Source of the DNA: Mycolicibacterium xanthum
Lineage (GTDB): Bacteria; Actinomycetota; Actinomycetes; Mycobacteriales; Mycobacteriaceae
Length of the DNA stretch: 64,000 bases
Direction of reading: 5' to 3'
Assembly: GCF_019710635.1 (NCBI RefSeq)
Contig: NZ_JAIFZS010000042.1
Location: forward strand, 1 to 64,000
Each line of letters opens with the position of its first letter. The stretch's first letter is position 1. Below, one piece after another: positions 25,929 to 38,566 of the stretch. The position numbers and the translations under genes were made by a program. Under the pieces are notes generated by a model. It was not told the origin of the DNA. It did not search any database and was given only the letters and a program-made list of their open reading frames with translations.

Positions 25929-28799
25929 CTACACGACGACGTTGACGAGGCGGCCCGCGACGACGATCACCTTCTTCGGGCTGCGCCCGTCGAGGAAGGC
26001 CAGCACCTTGTCGTCGGCCAGCGCGGCGGCTTCCACGGCGTCGGCCGCCGCGTCTGCGGGCACCGTCACCCGCCCACGGACCTTGCCGTTGACCTGCACC
26101 GGGTACTCCACGGTGTCCTCCACCAGGTAGCGCTCGTCGGCCACCGGGAACGGGCCGTGCGCCAGCGATACGCCGTGGCCGAGCCGGCTCCACAGTTCCT
26201 CGGCCAGATGCGGCGCCAGCGGAGCCACCATCAGGACCACCGGCTCCAGCGCGGCCCTCGAGGTCACCGCCCGCTTGGTCAAATGGTTGGTGTACTCGAT
26301 GAGCTTGGCCGCCGCGGTGTTGTTGCGCAGCGCGGCGTAGTCCTCGGCCACCCCCGCGATGGTGCGGTGCAACAGCCGCTGGGTGTCGTCGTCGAGGGAG
26401 TCGTCGGTGGCACGCGTCGCGCCGGTCTCCTCGTCGACGACCAGTCGCCACACCCGTTGCAGGAAACGGTGTGCGCCGACGACGTCCTTGGTGGCCCACG
26501 GCCGCGACGCCTCCAGCGGGCCCATCGACATCTCGTAGACCCGCAGCGTGTCCGCGCCGTAGTCGTCGCAGATCTCGTCGGGCGACACCGAGTTCTTCAG
26601 GCTCTTGCCGATCTTGCCGAACTCCTGGTTCACCGGAACCTCACCGTCGGGCCCGGTCCAGTAGAACCCGCCGTCGCGTTCGACCACCTCCGCGGCGGGG
26701 ACGTACGCACCCCGCGCGTCGGTGTAGGCGAACGCCTGGATGTAGCCCTGGTTCACCAGCCGCCGGTAGGGCTCGTGCGAGCTGACATGGCCCAGATCGT
26801 GCAGCACCTTGTGCCAGAACCGCGAGTACAGCAGGTGCAGCACCGCATGCTCGACACCGCCGACGTAGAGGTCCACGCCACCCGGATCGTCGGGGCCGTG
26901 CTCGGCCGGCCGCGGACCCATCCAGTACGCCTCGTTCTCCTTGGCGCACATCTGTTCCTTGTTGTACGGATCGGTGTAGCGCAGCTCGTACCACGAGCTG
27001 CCCGCCCACTGCGGCATCACGTTGGTGTCGCGGGTGTAGGGCTTGAATCCGTCCCCGAGGTCGAGCTCGACGTTCACCCAGTCGGTGGCCTTGGCCAGCG
27101 GCGGCGACGGTTCGCTGTCGGCATCCTCGGGATCGAACAGCACCGGCGAGTAGTCGGGCACGTCGGGCAGCTCGACCGGCAGCAGCGATTCCGGTAGCGG
27201 ATGTGCCCGCCCGTCGGCGTCGTAGACGATCGGGAACGGCTCGCCCCAGTACCGCTGCCGGGCGAACAGCCAGTCCCGCAACTTGTACTCGACCCGCGCC
27301 CAACCCCGCCCGTCGGTGATCAGCCGCTCGGTGATCGCCGCCTTGGCCCCCCCGACGTCCATACCGTCCAGGAAATCCGAGTTGACCACCGGTCCGTCAC
27401 CGGTGAACGCCTCCTGCGAGATGTCTCCGCCGGCAACGACTTCCACGATCGGCAGGCCGAATTCAGTGGCGAATTCCCAGTCCCGCTGGTCGTGGCCCGG
27501 CACCGCCATGATCGCACCGGTGCCGTACCCGGCCAGCACGTAGTCGGCGATGAACACCGGAACCTGTTGTCCGTTGGCCGGATTCGTCGCGTACGAGCCG
27601 AGGAACACGCCCGTCTTGGACTTGTTCTCCTGCCGCTCCAGATCGGACTTGGCCGCGATCGTCGCCCGGTAGGCGGCGACCGCCTCGATCGGGCTGGCGG
27701 CGCCGAACGTCCACCGCGGATCGACGTCGGCCGGCCAGGCCTGCGCGGCCAGACTGTCCACCAGATCGTGCTCGGGGGCCAGCACCATGTAGGTCGCCCC
27801 GAACAAGGTGTCCGGCCGGGTGGTGAACACCTCGATGTCGCCGGCGTTCGGCCCCGAGCCAGCGCGGAAGAGCACGGTCGCACCGGTGGACCGCCCGATC
27901 CAGTTGCGCTGCATGGTCTTGACCTTCTCCGGCCAGTCCAGCACGTCGAGATCCTCGAGCAGCCGGTCGGAATACTCGGTGATCCGCATCATCCACTGCC
28001 GCAACCGTTTCCGGAACACCGGGAAGTTGCCGCGCTCACTGCGCCCGTCGGCGGTGACCTCTTCGTTGGCCAGCACCGTGCCCAGGCCCGGGCACCAGTT
28101 GACCACCGAGTCCGACAGGTACACCAGCCGGTGGGAATCGACGACGTCGGCCCGCTCGCCGGCCGACAGCTGCGCCCAGGCCCGGCCGTCGCCGGTGCTG
28201 CGGGCACCGGCCTCGAACTCGGCGATCAGCTCGGCGACCGGCCGGGCCCTGCCGAGGTCGCGATCGAACCAGGCGTTGTAGATCTGCAGGAAGATCCACT
28301 GCGTCCACTTGTAGTAGTCGACGTCGGTGGTGGAGAAGCTGCGGCGCTGGTCGTGGCCCAGGCCCAGCCGCCCCAGCTGACGCCGGAAGTTCACGATGTT
28401 GGCCTCGGTGCGGATCCGCGGATGGGTCCCGGTCTGGATCGCGTACTGCTCGGCGGGCAAGCCGAACGCGTCGAAACCCAACGCGTGCAACACATTACGT
28501 CCGGTCATCCGGTAGTAGCGAGCGTACACGTCGGTCGCGATGTAGCCCAACGGGTGCCCGACGTGCAGACCTTCGCCCGATGGGTAGGGGAACATGTCCT
28601 GGACGAACATCTTGTCGGTCGGCACCGGGCCGCCGTCCGCGGGCGCGAGTGAACCCACCGGGTTGGCCACGTCGAACGTCCCGGACCGCACCCAGGTGTC
28701 CTGCCAGGACCGCTCGATCTCACCCGCCAGCTCCGCGGTGTAGCGGTAGCGGGGTGTGTCGGCAGCGGCGGCGGGCTGCGCAGTCGGCGTTTCGGTCAC
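25929..28799 (-). CDS. leuS: leucyl-tRNA synthetase
   Basis: A 956-residue LeuRS that charges tRNA-Leu. The HIGH-type motif reads [10 protein letters not shown] near residue 76-85, the editing domain is present between, the KMSKS-type motif reads [12 protein letters not shown], and the anticodon-binding and C-terminal domains end in [12 protein letters not shown] and the [12 protein letters not shown] strand. The length is normal. It is read in the leading-strand direction away from oriC. Its stop is followed directly by palindrome copy B; a 210-base divergent gap separates its start from the Mtc28-like gene. Confidence 0.97.
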   Translation of the reverse strand: MTETPTAQPAAAADTPRYRYTAELAGEIERSWQDTWVRSGTFDVANPVGSLAPADGGPVPTDKMFVQDMFPYPSGEGLHVGHPLGYIATDVYARYYRMTGRNVLHALGFDAFGLPAEQYAIQTGTHPRIRTEANIVNFRRQLGRLGLGHDQRRSFSTTDVDYYKWTQWIFLQIYNAWFDRDLGRARPVAELIAEFEAGARSTGDGRAWAQLSAGERADVVDSHRLVYLSDSVVNWCPGLGTVLANEEVTADGRSERGNFPVFRKRLRQWMMRITEYSDRLLEDLDVLDWPEKVKTMQRNWIGRSTGATVLFRAGSGPNAGDIEVFTTRPDTLFGATYMVLAPEHDLVDSLAAQAWPADVDPRWTFGAASPIEAVAAYRATIAAKSDLERQENKSKTGVFLGSYATNPANGQQVPVFIADYVLAGYGTGAIMAVPGHDQRDWEFATEFGLPIVEVVAGGDISQEAFTGDGPVVNSDFLDGMDVGGAKAAITERLITDGRGWARVEYKLRDWLFARQRYWGEPFPIVYDADGRAHPLPESLLPVELPDVPDYSPVLFDPEDADSEPSPPLAKATDWVNVELDLGDGFKPYTRDTNVMPQWAGSSWYELRYTDPYNKEQMCAKENEAYWMGPRPAEHGPDDPGGVDLYVGGVEHAVLHLLYSRFWHKVLHDLGHVSSHEPYRRLVNQGYIQAFAYTDARGAYVPAAEVVERDGGFYWTGPDGEVPVNQEFGKIGKSLKNSVSPDEICDDYGADTLRVYEMSMGPLEASRPWATKDVVGAHRFLQRVWRLVVDEETGATRATDDSLDDDTQRLLHRTIAGVAEDYAALRNNTAAAKLIEYTNHLTKRAVTSRAALEPVVLMVAPLAPHLAEELWSRLGHGVSLAHGPFPVADERYLVEDTVEYPVQVNGKVRGRVTVPADAAADAVEAAALADDKVLAFLDGRSPKKVIVVAGRLVNVVV

Positions 28800-29009
28800 A
28801 TCACCAGGGTATAAGCACCCCGATCGCCGATTTTCCCGCCACGGGTTGATCTCGGTTCCGTTGCGGATGCGTCAGGGGTTGGTTCCAGGTCGATTCCAGG
28901 GGTGGTGACCGTCCGACGGGCGCGGATACATTCATCGCCTGACGCGGGTACGACCACCCGCAGTTGACGATCGGGACCGATGTCGGGAAGGACTGGGAGG
29001 CTTCACTCG

Positions 29010-29999
29010 ATGAGCGAAATGCCCCGCCGCTGGCGGGTTCTGGCAGCAGGCATCGGGGCGTGCGCCGCAGGCGCCGCCGGGGTGCTGGGGTTTGCGGGCA
29101 CGACGGCTTCGGCCGAGCCGGTGCTCCCGCAGCCGACGCTGCCCGCTCCGGCCACGATCACCCAGACGGTCACCGTGGCACCCGGCGCCGCCCCCCAGGC
29201 CGTCATCGGCCAGTCAGGTGTGACACCGGGCACCGCAGGGCCGGCCGCCGTGCCCGCAGGGATCACCGCACCGGCCGCACCGGCCGCACCCGCGGTGCCG
29301 CCGGCGCCACCCGCGACCATCGCGCCGGCCAGCACCGGGACCCTCAGCGACTTCTTCGCCGCCAACGGCGTCGCGCTCGAACCCCAGTCCAGCACCGACT
29401 TCCGGGCGTTGAACATCGTGCTGCCGATGCCGCGCGGCTGGTCACATGTGCCCGACCCCAACGTTCCCGATGCGTTCGCGGTGATCGCCGACCGGGTGGG
29501 CGGCAACGGTCTCTACACGTCGAACGCGCAGGTCGTCGTCTACAAGCTGATCGGCGAGTTCGACCCCAAGGAAGCCATCAGCCACGGGTTCATCGACAGC
29601 CAGCAGTTGCCCGCCTGGCGGTCCACCGATGCCTCGCTCGCCGACTTCGGCGGCATGCCGTCCTCGGTGATCGAGGGCACCTACCGCGAGAACGCGATGA
29701 CGCTGAACACGTCGAGGCGCCATGTCATCGCCACCTCCGGAACCGACCGCTACCTGGTGTCGCTGTCGGTGACCACCAGTGTCGACCAGGTGGTCGCCGC
29801 CGCGAGCGCCACCGACGCCATCGTCAACGGCTTCAAGGTGAGCGTGCCCTCGGCCACACCGCCGGTCCCGCCGGTCCCCGGGCTACCGATACCCGCAGCA
29901 CCGGCGCCGGCCGCGCCCGTCGCGCCGGTCGCGGCCCCACAAGCTCCTGCTGCTCCCGCGGTGGCCGCGCCACCGCAGATGCTGGGACTGCAGGGATAG
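29010..29999 (+). CDS. secreted Ala/Pro-rich Mtc28 (LpqN/LpqT-type) protein
   Basis: A 329-residue exported protein like the proline-rich 28-kDa antigen of M. tuberculosis (Rv0040c). ATG 29010 is chosen; GGGAGG lies just before. A signal peptide (RRWRVLAAGIGACAAGAAGVLGFAGTTASA) is followed by an Ala/Pro-rich stretch, a folded LpqN/Mtc28 domain (about residues 110-275, LSDFFAANGVALEPQ to DAIVNGFKVSVPSA) and another Pro/Ala-rich tail. No lipobox Cys is seen, so it is probably released or wall-bound. The function is unknown; the family is specific to mycobacteria and relatives. A strong hairpin follows. Confidence 0.87.
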   Translation: MSEMPRRWRVLAAGIGACAAGAAGVLGFAGTTASAEPVLPQPTLPAPATITQTVTVAPGAAPQAVIGQSGVTPGTAGPAAVPAGITAPAAPAAPAVPPAPPATIAPASTGTLSDFFAANGVALEPQSSTDFRALNIVLPMPRGWSHVPDPNVPDAFAVIADRVGGNGLYTSNAQVVVYKLIGEFDPKEAISHGFIDSQQLPAWRSTDASLADFGGMPSSVIEGTYRENAMTLNTSRRHVIATSGTDRYLVSLSVTTSVDQVVAAASATDAIVNGFKVSVPSATPPVPPVPGLPIPAAPAPAAPVAPVAAPQAPAAPAVAAPPQMLGLQG

Positions 30000-30003
30000 T
30001 CGA

Positions 30004-30037
30004 CGTCCCCCGGGCGAAGCCTGGCGCCCGGGGGACG
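30004..30037 (+). terminator. terminator of the Mtc28-like gene
   Basis: CGTCCCCCGGGCG (30004-30016) and CGCCCGGGGGACG (30025-30037) form a perfect 13-base stem with an 8-base loop, starting 5 bases after the stop codon. The stem is almost entirely G-C. Confidence 0.85.
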
Positions 30038-30068
30038 ACCCCAACCCGGTGGCCGTATTCTGAGGCCC

Positions 30069-30437
30069 ATGTTGGTCGCTGCCGTGGTGTGTCTGTGCGC
30101 GGCCGTCGTGACCGGCGGCCTCGGCGTCTGGTCGCTGACCCGCCCGCCGTCGCGGGACTACGTCCGGCAGGTGCTGCGCGCGGTGGCGCCGACCCAGGTC
30201 GCGGCGGCCGTGATGCTGGCCGCCGGCGCCGTGGTCGGCCTGGTGGCCGCACCGCCGATGTCGGTGGTGTTGTTGAGCGTCTGCGTGCTCGGCGCGATCG
30301 GCACCGTCGGGGCCGGGTGCTGGCAGAGCGCCGCGGCGGTAGCGCGCGACGAGGCCCGCCGCAACGCCGGACCCGGCTCCGCCTGCGGCGGTGGCGCCTG
30401 TGCGACATGCACGCTGTCGTGCGCAGAAACCCGCTAG
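30069..30437 (+). CDS. small two-helix membrane protein (Rv0039c-like)
   Basis: A 122-residue protein with two membrane helices, LVAAVVCLCAAVVTGGLGVW at the N-terminus and VAAAVMLAAGAVVGLVAAP with VVLLSVCVLGAIGTVGAG after it. The tail is Cys-rich (CGGGACATCTLSCAETR), a possible metal or redox site. No function is known. The homologue holds the same place in M. tuberculosis between the Mtc28 gene and yqgE. It converges with yqgE, and the two genes overlap by 4 bases. Confidence 0.8.
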   Translation: MLVAAVVCLCAAVVTGGLGVWSLTRPPSRDYVRQVLRAVAPTQVAAAVMLAAGAVVGLVAAPPMSVVLLSVCVLGAIGTVGAGCWQSAAAVARDEARRNAGPGSACGGGACATCTLSCAETR

Positions 30438-31039
30438 TTGCGGCTCAGGTCGATCGGATGGGTCGCCAGCAGCGACACCGGCATCGGCTGACGGCGCAGC
30501 ACCCGGGCCCATAGATCGGCCTTGGGCTCGACGAGGACGTCGGATGGCAACGCCGACAACACGATCCAGTCGTCGCGTTCGATCTCGCCCTCGAGCTGGC
30601 CGATCGTCCAACCCGAATAGCCCGCGAACACCCGCACCCCTTCGACGGCCGGAGCGATCGCGTCGGGATCGGCGTCGAGATCGACCAGCACCATCCGGCC
30701 CTGCACGTGTCGCAGGCCGGGTACCCCGGCCGGATCCACCCCGACCCGCAGGGTCGCCAGGCACAGCGCCGCGTCGCGCTTGACCGGCCCACCGATGAAC
30801 ATGGTCTTGGGCTTGGTGGCCAGCTTGGCCCACTGCGGCAGCACGTTGTAGACCGCCGTCTCGCTGGGCCGGTTGAGCACCACGCCCAGGGTGCCGCCGT
30901 CGTTGTGTTCGACGACGTAGATCACGCTGCGCCGGAAGGTGGGCTCCAGCAGATCGGTGTTGGCCAGCAGCAGCGTGCCCGCGCGTACCCGGTGCGCGGC
31001 AGGCGCGACGAAATCCTCCGGGTCCTCAGGCGCAGCCAC
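30434..31039 (-). CDS. YqgE/AlgH family protein (UPF0301)
   Basis: A 201-residue UPF0301 protein, Rv0038-like, from GTG 31039. The family pattern is present: AGTLLLANTDLLEPTFRRSVIYVVEHNDGGTLGVVLNRPSE, FIGGPVKRDAALCL and FAGYSGWTIGQLEGEIERDDW. The biochemical role is unknown. The open frame continues to 31723, but beyond 31039 it is antisense to the MFS gene and is not part of this protein. It is divergent from the MFS gene. Confidence 0.9.
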   Translation of the reverse strand: MAAPEDPEDFVAPAAHRVRAGTLLLANTDLLEPTFRRSVIYVVEHNDGGTLGVVLNRPSETAVYNVLPQWAKLATKPKTMFIGGPVKRDAALCLATLRVGVDPAGVPGLRHVQGRMVLVDLDADPDAIAPAVEGVRVFAGYSGWTIGQLEGEIERDDWIVLSALPSDVLVEPKADLWARVLRRQPMPVSLLATHPIDLSRN

Positions 31040-31163
31040 CTGACCATCATGGCACCACCGCTGGGCGATAGTGGCGAACAAGCGCGGGCCGAACCGATAT
31101 TTGTACTGTGGGTCCGGTCGCCGACAAATCCGGCGTTCGACCACTGCCTTCAGGATGTGACCC

Positions 31164-32447
31164 GTGCCCGACGCCCGCGCACCCCTCGCCGCGTGGCGTG
31201 CGGTGCGGGCACTGCCCGAATTCTGGCGGCTGTTGGAGTTGCGGGCGGTCAGCCAGTTCGGCGACGGGTTGTTCAACGCCGGACTCGCCGGCGGACTGCT
31301 GTTCAACCCGGAGCGGGAAGCCGCGCCGTGGGCCATCGCGGGATCGTTCGCGGTGCTGTTCCTGCCGTACTCGCTGCTCGGCCCGTTCGCCGGCGCGTTA
31401 CTGGACCGCTGGGACCGGCGCCTGGTCCTGATCGGCGCCAACAGCGCCCGGCTCATGCTGGTGCTCGGCGTGGCCGCGCTGCTGGCCGCCGGCATGGGCG
31501 ACATTCCGATCCTGTTGGGTGCGTTGATCGTCAACGGGTTCACCCGGTTCGTCTCGTCGGGTCTGTCGGCCGCCCTTCCGCATGTGGTGCCGCGCGAGCA
31601 GGTGGTCACGATGAACGCGGTCGCGGTGGCCACCGGCGCCGCGGCGGCGTTCTTCGGAGCCTTCTTCATGTTGTTTCCCCGCTGGCTGTTCGGCTCGGGT
31701 GACTCCGGAGCGGCGACGATCATCGCGCTGGTGATCGTTCCCGTCGCGGTGGCGCTGTGGTTGTCGGTGCGGTTCCCGCCCGGCCTGCTCGGGCCCGACG
31801 ACAGCGGACGGGCGGTGCACGGCTCGGTGGCCTACGCGGTGGCCACCGGCTGGCTGCACGGCGCACGCACGGTGGCGACCGTCCCCTCGGTGGCGGCCAC
31901 CCTCTCCGGTCTGGCCGCCCACCGGATGGTGTTCGGCCTGAACACCCTGCTGGTGCTCGTGATGGTGCGCCACACCGACACCGCGGGGGTGGCCGGCCTG
32001 GGCATGACGGCGCTGTTCGTCGCCGCGACCGGCACCGGATCGTTCCTGGCAACCGCGCTCACCCCGATCGTGGTGCGGCGCTGGGGCCGTTTCGCCGCAC
32101 CCAGCGGGGCCCTGGCCTTCGCCGCCGTCGTGCAGCTCGGCGGCGCGGGCCTGCAACTGCCGGTGATGGTCGTGTGCGGGTTCCTGCTCGGCGCGGCCGG
32201 GCAGGTCGTCAAGCTGTGCGCCGACACCGCCATGCAGGTCGACGTCGACGACGCCCTGCGCGGGCACGTCTTCACCGTGCAGGACTCGTTGTTCTGGATG
32301 TCGTTCATCCTGGCGATCACCGCGGCCGCGTCGGTGATCCCGCCCGACGGCCACGCGCCGTGGCTGGCCGTCGCCGGCGCCGGCGTCTACCTGGCGGGTC
32401 TGGTGGTGCACGCAACGGTGGGACGGCGGGCCCGCCCGCCCGGATAG
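31164..32447 (+). CDS. MFS transporter (Rv0037c-like)
   Basis: A 427-residue membrane protein with about twelve helices and the MFS motif A variant [17 protein letters not shown] after helix 2. The substrate is unknown. The first 27 residues are amphipathic and cytoplasmic. The next gene, an MDMPI protein, begins 10 bases after its stop with an AGGGTGG ribosome-binding sequence in between, so the two are likely co-transcribed, the order kept in M. tuberculosis. Confidence 0.88.
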   Translation: MPDARAPLAAWRAVRALPEFWRLLELRAVSQFGDGLFNAGLAGGLLFNPEREAAPWAIAGSFAVLFLPYSLLGPFAGALLDRWDRRLVLIGANSARLMLVLGVAALLAAGMGDIPILLGALIVNGFTRFVSSGLSAALPHVVPREQVVTMNAVAVATGAAAAFFGAFFMLFPRWLFGSGDSGAATIIALVIVPVAVALWLSVRFPPGLLGPDDSGRAVHGSVAYAVATGWLHGARTVATVPSVAATLSGLAAHRMVFGLNTLLVLVMVRHTDTAGVAGLGMTALFVAATGTGSFLATALTPIVVRRWGRFAAPSGALAFAAVVQLGGAGLQLPVMVVCGFLLGAAGQVVKLCADTAMQVDVDDALRGHVFTVQDSLFWMSFILAITAAASVIPPDGHAPWLAVAGAGVYLAGLVVHATVGRRARPPG

Positions 32448-32457
32448 GGTGGCCGGC

Positions 32458-33243
32458 ATGGCCGCAGCCGCCCCGATCGTCGCCGATCTGCGCGCCGAGA
32501 GCGACGCCCTCGACGCCCTGGTACGTGACCTGCCACCCGAGCGCTGGGCCACCGCCACCCCGGCGGCCGGGTGGACGATCGCCCATCAGATCGCCCACCT
32601 GTCGTGGACCGACCGGACGGCACTCACCTCGGTCACCGACGAGGCCGGCTTCGCCGCGATCCTGAACGAGGCGGCCAAGGACCCCACCGGATTCGTCGAC
32701 GCCGCCGCCGAGGAGCTCGCCGCGACTCCGCCCGCCGAGCTGCTGGCCGACTGGCGCACCACCCGCGCCGCGCTGCACGACGCCCTGCTGACGGTCGCCG
32801 ACGGCCGCAAGCTGCCCTGGTTCGGCCCGCCGATGAGCGCCGCGTCGATGGCCACCGCGCGGCTGATGGAGACCTGGGCGCACGGCCTGGACGTCGCCGA
32901 CGCGCTCGGGGTGGTCCGCACGCCGACGGCGCGGCTGCGCTCCATCGCCCACATCGGGGTGCGCACCCGCGACTTCGCCTTCACCGTGCACGGGCTCACC
33001 CCACCGGCCGAGCCGTTCCACGTGAAACTGACCGCGCCACCCGGCGCCGCCGACGCCGAATGGACGTGGGGACCCGACGACGCCGCCCAGCGGGTCAGCG
33101 GTTCGGCCGAGCACTTCTGCCTGCTGGTCACCCAGCGGCGACCGCGCTCACAGCTGAACGTCGTCGCCGAGGGGCCGGACGCCGAGCGGTGGCTGGACAT
33201 CGCGCAGGCGTTCGCCGGGCCACCCGGGGCCGGTCGCGGCTGA
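32458..33243 (+). CDS. maleylpyruvate-isomerase-type (MDMPI) mycothiol-dependent protein
   Basis: A 261-residue DinB-like protein, Rv0036c-like. The N-terminal four-helix bundle has [18 protein letters not shown], with the His pair that binds metal in this family, and [14 protein letters not shown] with the third His. A C-terminal domain ([17 protein letters not shown]...) follows. Family members act with mycothiol as thiol cofactor. The reaction is unknown. ATG 32458 is preferred over GTG 32449 because homologues start with a short [12 protein letters not shown] segment. It lies directly after the MFS gene. A near-match to parS occurs inside it at 33015-33028. Confidence 0.85.
   Translation: MAAAAPIVADLRAESDALDALVRDLPPERWATATPAAGWTIAHQIAHLSWTDRTALTSVTDEAGFAAILNEAAKDPTGFVDAAAEELAATPPAELLADWRTTRAALHDALLTVADGRKLPWFGPPMSAASMATARLMETWAHGLDVADALGVVRTPTARLRSIAHIGVRTRDFAFTVHGLTPPAEPFHVKLTAPPGAADAEWTWGPDDAAQRVSGSAEHFCLLVTQRRPRSQLNVVAEGPDAERWLDIAQAFAGPPGAGRG
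33015..33028. promoter_or_regulatory. degenerate parS-like site
   Basis: GTTCCACGTGAAAC differs from parS (GTTTCACGTGAAAC) at one base, 33018. It lies within the MDMPI gene, 14-17 kb from the two perfect sites. Real ParB binding here is uncertain because one mismatch can weaken binding strongly. Confidence 0.35.
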
Positions 33244-33313
33244 CGAGCGCGCGTTGATGCACGGCCGACGCGGCGCGCCGCCGTGCAGCCGCGCGCTCTC
33301 GCGCAACCGGGGG

Positions 33314-33787
33314 CTAGGGGCTTCCGGCGGTGTCGGCGCGGCCGTCGCCGTCGGTGTCGGCCAGCCGGACATCCCAGCGGCCGTCGCCGTCGGTGTCCAC
33401 CCAGGCCACCCCCGCGCCGAACGCCCGATCGGCCAGACCGTCACCGTCGGCGTCGACCAGCCGCTCCGCGGTGGCTGGGTCGCCGTCCACGTCGACGGGG
33501 TCGCTCGCCGGATGCTCGGCCCCATCCAGGCCGAACCAGCGCACCGCCGCGCCCCGGCCCGGTCCGACCGTCCACGTTCCGGTCCCGTCGTCGGAGACGT
33601 GCGCCTCCGCGACGCCGTCGTCGTCGAGGTCCAGCGTCGCCAGGTCCGCGATCCCGTCGCCGTCGAGATCGGAGAGCACGTCGTCGGTCAGCCCGTCGCC
33701 GTCGACGTCGACACCCTCGACCCGCGGGCCGCCGTCGACCGACCACATCGTCGCCGAGCCGTCCGGGTCACCGAGGCAGTAGTCCAC
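33314..33787 (-). CDS. calcium-binding repeat protein (Rv3906c-like)
   Basis: A 157-residue very acidic protein from GTG 33787, made of repeats of the type DxDGDGxxD: VDVDGDGLTDD, SDLDGDGIADLA, LDLDDDGVAEA, VDADGDGLADRA, VDTDGDGRWDV and ADTDGDGRADT. Such Asp-rich loops bind calcium as in EF-hand, dockerin or thrombospondin type 3 units. No signal peptide is visible, so it may be cytosolic. Its function is unknown. It starts 6 bases after the pcnA stop on the same strand and so is probably translated from the same transcript. Confidence 0.75.
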   Translation of the reverse strand: MDYCLGDPDGSATMWSVDGGPRVEGVDVDGDGLTDDVLSDLDGDGIADLATLDLDDDGVAEAHVSDDGTGTWTVGPGRGAAVRWFGLDGAEHPASDPVDVDGDPATAERLVDADGDGLADRAFGAGVAWVDTDGDGRWDVRLADTDGDGRADTAGSP

Positions 33788-33793
33788 GGATGA

Positions 33794-35266
<1,473 letters not shown>

Positions 35267-35351
35267 GTCCGGTGAGCCTACTGGTCACAGGCATGTCACC
35301 GACCGGCGAGTGCGGGGAGCCGCGCTGATCATGCCAGCTACTATCGCTTGG

Positions 35352-36137
35352 GTGTCGGACGGCGAGCAGCCCAAACCGCGACGGCGCCGGGGTCGGCGCC
35401 GCGGTCGGCGCGCCGCGGGTCCGCCCGGGTCGGGCGCCAAGAACCCCTCCGGCAACCCCACCCAGAACCTCGCCCGGGCAGCGGGTGACGAAGACAAGCC
35501 GATTCCGAGGCCGCCGCGGTCCCGGCCGCGCAGGCAACCGGACCGGCTGCGCACCGTGCATGAGACCTCGGCGGGCGGGCTGGTCATCGACGGTATCGAC
35601 GGCCCCAAGGGCGAGCAGGTCGCGGCGCTGATCGGCCGCATCGACCGGCGCGGACGGATGCTGTGGTCGCTGCCCAAGGGTCACATCGAGATGGGCGAGA
35701 CCGCCGAACAGACGGCGATCCGCGAGGTGGCCGAGGAGACCGGAATCCAGGGCAGCGTCCTGGCGGCGCTGGGCAGCATCGACTACTGGTTCGTCACCGA
35801 GGGACGGAGGGTGCACAAGACCGTGCACCATTACCTGATGCGCTTCCTCGGCGGTGAACTGTGCGACGAGGACGTCGAGGTGACCGAGGTGGCCTGGGTG
35901 CCGCTCACCGAACTGCCGTCCCGGCTGGCCTACGCCGACGAACGCCGCCTCGCCGAGGTCGCCCACGAGCTCATCGACACGCTGCACACCCACGGGCCCG
36001 ACGCGCTGCCGCCGCTGCCGCGAACGACCCCGCGGCGCCGCGGCCAGACCCACTCGCACACCCGCAAGCACCGACCCGATCCCACCGCACAACCCCAGCC
36101 CGGCCGGCGGACGAACGGCTGCGGACAAGGGCCGTGA
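35352..36137 (+). CDS. mutT4: Nudix hydrolase MutT4
   Basis: A 261-residue Nudix protein from GTG 35352, the start of the M. tuberculosis orthologue Rv3908. The N-terminal 65 residues are basic and Arg-rich ([12 protein letters not shown]). The Nudix box fills residues 110-132 ([23 protein letters not shown] has G, the two spacers, REVAEE and G in the right places; all key residues present). The tail is Pro/Arg-rich. It hydrolyses nucleoside diphosphate derivatives. Its stop codon overlaps the start of the next gene (GTGA). Confidence 0.92.
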   Translation: MSDGEQPKPRRRRGRRRGRRAAGPPGSGAKNPSGNPTQNLARAAGDEDKPIPRPPRSRPRRQPDRLRTVHETSAGGLVIDGIDGPKGEQVAALIGRIDRRGRMLWSLPKGHIEMGETAEQTAIREVAEETGIQGSVLAALGSIDYWFVTEGRRVHKTVHHYLMRFLGGELCDEDVEVTEVAWVPLTELPSRLAYADERRLAEVAHELIDTLHTHGPDALPPLPRTTPRRRGQTHSHTRKHRPDPTAQPQPGRRTNGCGQGP

Positions 36138-38566
36138 CCGTCCTGCCGGACCATGTGTGGCTGCGGCCGGCCGCCATGATCCTCGCGCTGGTGTTCGCGC
36201 TCGCACCCGCCGCAGTCGTACCGGTCGCACACGGCCAGCCCGGACCCGCCTCCTTCCTGCACCTGCAGATCGACAACGTGACCCCGGAGGTCATGACCAC
36301 CACCAGCGACCCCCTGGTGACCGTCAGCGGCACGGTCAGCAACGTCGGCGACCGCGCGGTCCGCGACGTCATGGTCCGGCTCGAGCACGCGGCCGCCGTG
36401 ACGTCGTCCACCGCGCTGCGCACCGACCTGTCCGGGAACGTCGACCAGTACCAGCCGGTCTCGGACTTCGTCACCATCGCACCCGAGCTGGCCCGCGGCC
36501 AGCAGGTGTCATTCCGGCTGGCCGCACCGTTGCACAGCACCGGCCACGCCTCGCTGGACATCGTCGAGCCCGGCGTCTACCCGGTCATGGTGAACGTCAA
36601 CGGCACCCCCGACTACGGGGCTCCGGCCCGGCTCGACGACTCCCGATTCCTGCTCCCGGTGATGGGGGTGCCACCCGCCGAGGGCGCCGACGGCACCCCG
36701 GGCGATCTGCTCGCCTCCGCGGTGCCCCCGGACACCACCCGGCCCGTGGACGTGACGATGTTCTGGCCGCTCGCCGACCGGCCCCGGCTGGCGGCGGGTG
36801 CACCCGGAGGTACCACCCCGATCCGGCTGATCGACGACGACCTGGCGACCTCGCTGAGTCCCGGCGGCCGCCTGGACACCATGTTGTCGGCGGTCGAGTT
36901 CGCCACCAGCCTGGAGGTCGATCCCGGCGCGGAGGTCACCCGGGCGCTGTGCCTTGCGGTCGACCCCGACCTTCTGGTCACCGTCAACGCCATGACGGGC
37001 GGCTACGTCGTCAACGACGCCGCCGACGCCGGCCCCCAGACGCCCACCCACCCCGGTACCGGCCAGCAGGCCGCCATCGACTGGCTCAACCGGCTCAAGG
37101 CGCTGGCGCAGCGCATCTGCGTGGTGCCGACGGTCTACGCCCAGGCCGACCTCGATGCGCTGCGCCGGGTCGGCGACCCGGGGCTGTCCGCCCTGGCCAC
37201 CAAGGACCCCGCCGACATCGTCGATCAGCTGCTCGGCACCGCCGCGGTACGCGGCGTCACCCTGATCGGTGACGGTCCGCTCACCGCGCCGGCGGTCGAG
37301 TTGCTCTCCGAGCAGGGGCCCACCGTCGCGATCGGCGCCGCCGGACTGACCGGGCCCGGCGAGTTCGGCGACGGTCTGCCACAGATCGCCGATACCGCCC
37401 CGGTCCGCTACACCGCCAACGTGGTCGCCGCACCGTTCGACCCGACGGTCGGCGCCGCCCTCGCCGGTGCCGGTGCTGTGCCGGAGTCGCCGTCGTACCT
37501 CGACCCGTCCCTCGATATCCCGCTCAAGCAGGATTCCCCGGTCGCCCGGCGGCAGGACGCGCTCGGCGCACTGCTGTGGCGAAGCCTCTACACCGACTCC
37601 GCACCGCGCACCGAGATCCTGATGCCGCCGCTGATGTGGAACCTGACCCCCGATGACGCCCAGGCGATCCTCACCGCGCTGGCCAGCGGCATCCGGGCCG
37701 GCCTGGCCGTGCCGCGCCCGCTGCCCGCGGTCGTCGCCGCGGCCACCGCGACACCGGAAACGACGCCGCTGCCGACCGGCCCACTGGGCAATCCCCGGGG
37801 CCGCTTCGACGACGGTGTCGTCTCCGGCATCGCCGGTGTCACCGGCCGCCTGTGGGGACTCGATGCGGCGCTGACCACCGACGAACGCACCGGGCTGACC
37901 GGCACCCAGTACACGGCGCCGCTGCGGGAGGATCTGCTGCGCGCGCTGAGCCTGTCGGTCCCGCCCGACGCCCGTAACGGCCTGGCCCAGCAGCGGCTGA
38001 CCACCGTCGGCCGCACCGTGGAAGACCTGTTCCACGCGGTCACCATCGTCAACCCGGGCGGGTCCTACACGCTGGCCACCGAACGCAGTCCGCTGCCGCT
38101 GGCGCTGCGCAACGATCTGCCGGTGCCCATCCGGGTGCGACTGGACATCGCCGCCCCGCCCGGCATGACAGTCACCGACATGGGCGAGGTCGTGCTGCCG
38201 CCGGGGTTCCTTCCGATCAAGGTCCCGATCGAGGTGCACTTCACCCAGCGGGTGGCCGTCGACGTCGCCCTGCGCACCGCCAACGGCCTGGCACTCGGGG
38301 AACCGGTGCGGCTGTCGGTGCACTCCAACGCCTACGGCAAGGTGCTGTTCTTCATCACGCTGTCCGCGGGTGCGGTGCTGGTGCTGCTCGCCGGCCGCCG
38401 GTTGTGGCACCGCTTCCGCGGCCAGCCCGACCGCGCCGACATCGAGAACGATCCGCACCGCCCCGACCCGATCGACGTGGCGCTGGCCTACGACGAGGAC
38501 GACGAACCCCGGCCCCGGCACCGCCCGCGCCGGGCCAGGACGCCCGCCGGCGGCGACGGTGACTGA
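36134..38566 (+). CDS. exported membrane-anchored protein, DUF6049 (Rv3909-like)
   Basis: An 810-residue protein from GTG 36134, overlapping the mutT4 stop by 4 bases. An N-terminal signal ([23 protein letters not shown]), an extracellular part with an early Ig-like beta domain ([22 protein letters not shown]), a second large domain, and a C-terminal membrane helix ([18 protein letters not shown]) with a short cytoplasmic tail rich in acidic and Arg/Pro residues. It lies between mutT4 and murJ in all mycobacteria and overlaps murJ by 8 bases. A role in envelope assembly is inferred from context only. Confidence 0.85.
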   Translation: MTVLPDHVWLRPAAMILALVFALAPAAVVPVAHGQPGPASFLHLQIDNVTPEVMTTTSDPLVTVSGTVSNVGDRAVRDVMVRLEHAAAVTSSTALRTDLSGNVDQYQPVSDFVTIAPELARGQQVSFRLAAPLHSTGHASLDIVEPGVYPVMVNVNGTPDYGAPARLDDSRFLLPVMGVPPAEGADGTPGDLLASAVPPDTTRPVDVTMFWPLADRPRLAAGAPGGTTPIRLIDDDLATSLSPGGRLDTMLSAVEFATSLEVDPGAEVTRALCLAVDPDLLVTVNAMTGGYVVNDAADAGPQTPTHPGTGQQAAIDWLNRLKALAQRICVVPTVYAQADLDALRRVGDPGLSALATKDPADIVDQLLGTAAVRGVTLIGDGPLTAPAVELLSEQGPTVAIGAAGLTGPGEFGDGLPQIADTAPVRYTANVVAAPFDPTVGAALAGAGAVPESPSYLDPSLDIPLKQDSPVARRQDALGALLWRSLYTDSAPRTEILMPPLMWNLTPDDAQAILTALASGIRAGLAVPRPLPAVVAAATATPETTPLPTGPLGNPRGRFDDGVVSGIAGVTGRLWGLDAALTTDERTGLTGTQYTAPLREDLLRALSLSVPPDARNGLAQQRLTTVGRTVEDLFHAVTIVNPGGSYTLATERSPLPLALRNDLPVPIRVRLDIAAPPGMTVTDMGEVVLPPGFLPIKVPIEVHFTQRVAVDVALRTANGLALGEPVRLSVHSNAYGKVLFFITLSAGAVLVLLAGRRLWHRFRGQPDRADIENDPHRPDPIDVALAYDEDDEPRPRHRPRRARTPAGGDGD

